From Ceratothoa steindachneri (lineage: Eukaryota > Arthropoda > Malacostraca > Isopoda > Cymothoidae), in assembly GCA_963969495.1 (NCBI GenBank), contig OZ018338.1, positions 46,755,206-46,819,205 of the forward strand: DNA of 64,000 nucleotides. The letters run 5' to 3'. Position numbers and translations under genes: made by a program. Under the pieces are notes generated by a model. That model worked only from the letters and a program-made list of their open reading frames with translations. It was not told the DNA's origin and did no database searches. Below are positions 61,601 through 64,000 of the stretch, in pieces (within the stretch, counting starts at the first letter, position 1; each line of letters begins with the position of its first letter).

Positions 61601-64000
61601 ATCTTCAAACCTATCCAATTAAGGTCTCCGATTATAAGTAATATTAGGCAAAAACATGCAAAAACGGCCAGTTTCGAGATTCAATCGATTTCTTAAAAAA
61701 AGCTTGGAAAACGTCAGTTTTGGGAAAATAAACCGTTTTTCAAACTTAGCAAGTTATTGCTCTCGAATCTAAGTAATATTAAGCAAAAGCTGGAAAAACG
61801 GCCGTTTTTAAGGTTTGATCCATTTCCTAAAAAAGATTGAAAAATAGGAGTTTTGGGGATAATGCAAATATCTTCAAACTTAGCCAATTAAGGTCTCCGA
61901 TTATAAGTAATATTTGGCAAAAACATGCAAAAACCGTCTGTTTTGAGGTTTAATCGATTTCTTAAAAAAAGCTCGAAAAACATCAGTTTTGGGAAAATAA
62001 ACCGTTTTTCAAACTTAGCGAGTTATTGCTCTCGTATCTAAGTAATATTTACCAACACCTGGAAAAACGGCCGTTTTCAAGGTTTAAACCATTTCCTAAA
62101 AAAGATTGAAAAACGGGAGTTTTTTGGATGGTGCAAATATCTTCAAACCTATCCAATTAGGGTCTCCGATTATAAGTAATATTATGCAAAATCATGCAAA
62201 AACGGTCAGTTTTGAGATTCGATCGATTTCTTAAAAAAAGCTCGAAAAACGTCTGTTTTGGGAAAATAAGCCGTTTTTCAAACTTAGCAAGTTATTGCTC
62301 TCGAATCGAAGTAATATTAACCAAAACCTTAAAAAACGGCCGTTTTTAAGGTTTGATCCATTTCCTAAAAAAGATTTAAAAATAGGAGTTTTTTAGATGA
62401 TGCAAATATCTTCAAACCTATCCAATTAGGGTCTCCGATTATAAGTAATATTATGCAAAATCATGCAAAAACGGTCAGTTTTGAGATTCGATCGATTTCT
62501 TAAAAAAAGCTCGAAAAACGTCGGTTTTAGGAAAATAAACCGTTTTTCAAACTTAGCAAGTTATTGCTCATGAATCTAAGTAATATTAAACAAAAGCTGG
62601 AAAAACGGCCGTTTTTAAGGTTTAAACCATTTCCTAAAAAAGATTGAAAATCGGGAGTTTTTTGGATGATGCAAATATCTTCAAACCTATCCAATTAAGG
62701 TCTCCGATTATTATTAATATTAGGCAAAAACATGCTAAAACGGCCAGTTTTGGGATTCAATCGATTTCTTAAAAAAAGCTTGAAAAACGTCAGTTTTGGG
62801 AAAATAAACCGTTTTTCAAACTTAGAGAGTTACTGTTCCCATATCTGAGGAATATTAACCGAAACCTGGAAAAACGGCCGTTTTGGAGGTTTGATCCATT
62901 TTCTAAAAAAGATTGAAAAACGGGAGTTTTTTGGATAATGCAAATATTTTAAAACCTATTCAATTTAGGTCTCCGATTATAAGTAAGATTAGGCAAAAAC
63001 ATGCAAAAACGGCCAGTTTTGAGATTCAATCGATTTCTTAAAAAAAGCTTGGAAAACGTCAGTTTTGGGAAAATGAACCGTTTTTTAAACTTAGCAAGTT
63101 ATTGCTCTCGAATTTAAGTAATATTAACCAAAACCTGGAAAAACGGCCGTTTTCAAGGTTTAGTATATTTCCAAAAAAATGATTGAAAAGCGGGAGTTTG
63201 TGGATGATGCAAATATCTTCAAACCTATCCAATTAGGGTCTCCGATTATAAGTAATATTATGCAAAATCATGCAAAAACGGTCAGTTTTGAGATTCTAAC
63301 GATTTCTTAAAAAAAGCTCGAAAAACGTCGGTTTTAGGAAAATAAACCGTTTTTCAAACTTAGCAAGTTATTGCTCTCGAATCTAAGTAATATTAAGCAA
63401 AAGCTGGAAAAACGGCCGTTTTTAAGGTTTGATCCATTTCCTAAAAAAGATTGAAAAATGGGAGTTTTTTGGATGATGCAAATATCTTCAAACCTATCCA
63501 ATTAAGGTCTCCGATTATAACTAATATTAGGCAAAAACGGCCAGTTTTGAGATTCGATCGATTTCTTATTTAAAGCTTGTAAACGTCAGTTTGGGGAAAA
63601 TAAACCGTTTTTCAAACTTAGCAAGTTATTTCTCTCGAATCTAAGTAATATTACCCAAAACCTGGAAAAACGGCCGTTTTTAAGGTTAGGTCTATTTCCA
63701 AAAAATTGATTGAAAAGGGGGAGTTTTTTGGATGGTGCAAATATCTTCAAACCTATCCAATAAAGGTCTCCGATTTTAAGTAAAATTAGGCAAAAACATG
63801 CAAAAACGGTCAGTTTTGAGATTCGATCGATTTCTTAAAAAAGCTTGAAAAACGTCTGTTTTGGGAAAATAAGCCGTTTTTCAAACTTAGAAAGTTATTG
63901 CTCTTGAATCGAAGTAATATTAACCAAAGCCCCCTAAAAAACGGCCGTTTTTAAGGTTTGATCCATTTCCTAAAAAAGATTTAAAAATAGGAGTTTTTTA
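58638..64000. repeat. Irregular, more diverged monomers, possible array flank
   Basis: Twenty boxes from 58638 to 63737 with the same spacing, but in an order not explained by simple deletions of s1-s13. s1-, s2/s4-, s9/s12-, s3-, s8- and s7-like monomers are mixed, and many are hybrids, for example TTCGAGATTCAATCG and GCTTGGAAAACG, or CATGCTAAAACGG. Two internal periods are visible: 14 monomers (58907 with 62671; 59444 with 63209, 3765 bp) and 6 monomers (59982 with 61595 and 60251 with 61864, 1613 bp). Private substitutions accumulate after about 63290. Confidence 0.8.

Larger units (their letters stand above)
1..64000. repeat. Satellite array, 238 tandem monomers of about 269 bp
   Basis: The GCAAATAT box recurs 238 times between 195 and 63737, nearly always 268-270 bp apart, with a 259 bp class. 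All copies have the same orientation, and no non-satellite sequence longer than a few bases interrupts them. A typical monomer carries, in order: the box; GGTCTCCGATTATAA; TAATATTA; a cAAAAACGG core; (often) TCGATCGA; a second AAAAACG core; AAACCG; a second TAATATTA; the palindrome AAAAACGGCCGTTTTT; and GATTGAAAA before the next box. Long tandem arrays with higher-order structure are known from eukaryotic centromeres and heterochromatin; assigning this one to a centromere is inference. No gene is supported anywhere in the window. Confidence 0.98.

Noticed and set aside
1..64000. CRISPR array
   Set aside because: The repeats are about 269 bp and contiguous with no unique spacers; known CRISPR repeats are a few tens of bases separated by unique spacers.
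1..64000. Whole window as an assembly loop or artificial expansion
   Set aside because: Private variants, distinct HOR types and ordered junctions differ along the window, which a simple loop would not give. Local errors such as 37015-38905, or misjoined copies within the 6-mer island, remain possible.
1..64000. Long-terminal-repeat or helitron origin of the monomer
   Set aside because: No target-site duplications, no terminal motifs, no coding remnants and no unit other than the tandem monomer are visible.

Overview
The whole window is satellite DNA. I find no gene, RNA gene, transposon, CRISPR array or unique sequence in 64 kb. I counted 238 head-to-tail copies, all in the same orientation, of an AT-rich monomer of about 269 bp (85 G+C in the 269 bp monomer at 991-1259). 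As an index point I use the G of the conserved GCAAATAT box, which runs from position 195 to 63737. Tens of kilobases of tandem monomers in multi-monomer higher-order repeats (HORs) is what eukaryotic centromeric, pericentromeric or subtelomeric heterochromatin looks like. The species cannot be named from the sequence, and I do not recognise the satellite family. CpG is not depleted, which argues mildly against a heavily methylated vertebrate or plant array.

The array has several nested levels. (1) A short core, AAAAACG, recurs about every 46-47 bp and 87-89 bp. (2) A half-unit of about 134 bp is duplicated to give the 269 bp monomer. (3) Thirteen diagnostic monomer subtypes, here called s1 to s13, occur in a fixed order as a 13-mer of about 3.5 kb. 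(4) The 13-mer alternates with a 10-mer as a 23-monomer super-repeat of about 6.18 kb, three times. Most other HORs in the window (10-, 9-, 8- and 6-mers) can be read as the s1-s13 order with blocks missing, so the window looks like a deletion/amplification series of one ancestral 13-mer.

Layout: 1-463 is the end of a 13-mer-type block and a chimeric junction monomer. 464-13287 is a nearly uniform island of 6-mers of 1603 bp (eight copies, one enlarged to 8 monomers, the last truncated). 13288-20805 holds s6-s7-s8, a 6-mer (s3-s8), two 9-mers (s3-s11) and a lone D-type monomer. 20806-26165 holds two 10-mers of 2680 bp. 26166-44689 is three rounds of 13-mer plus 10-mer. 44690-58637 is an s1-s2 dimer, then 10-, 8-, 9- and 10-mers and a last 13-mer. 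58638-64000 is an irregular, more diverged mosaic with substitutions increasing to the right end, possibly approaching an array edge.

Nothing here works as a pathway. What can be read is the history of the array: in-register unequal crossovers between similar subtypes, single-monomer gene conversion, recurrent 10 bp slippage, some switch points at a perfect CGGCCG-centred palindrome, and one 1.9 kb patch of homopolymer indels that is probably an assembly flaw.
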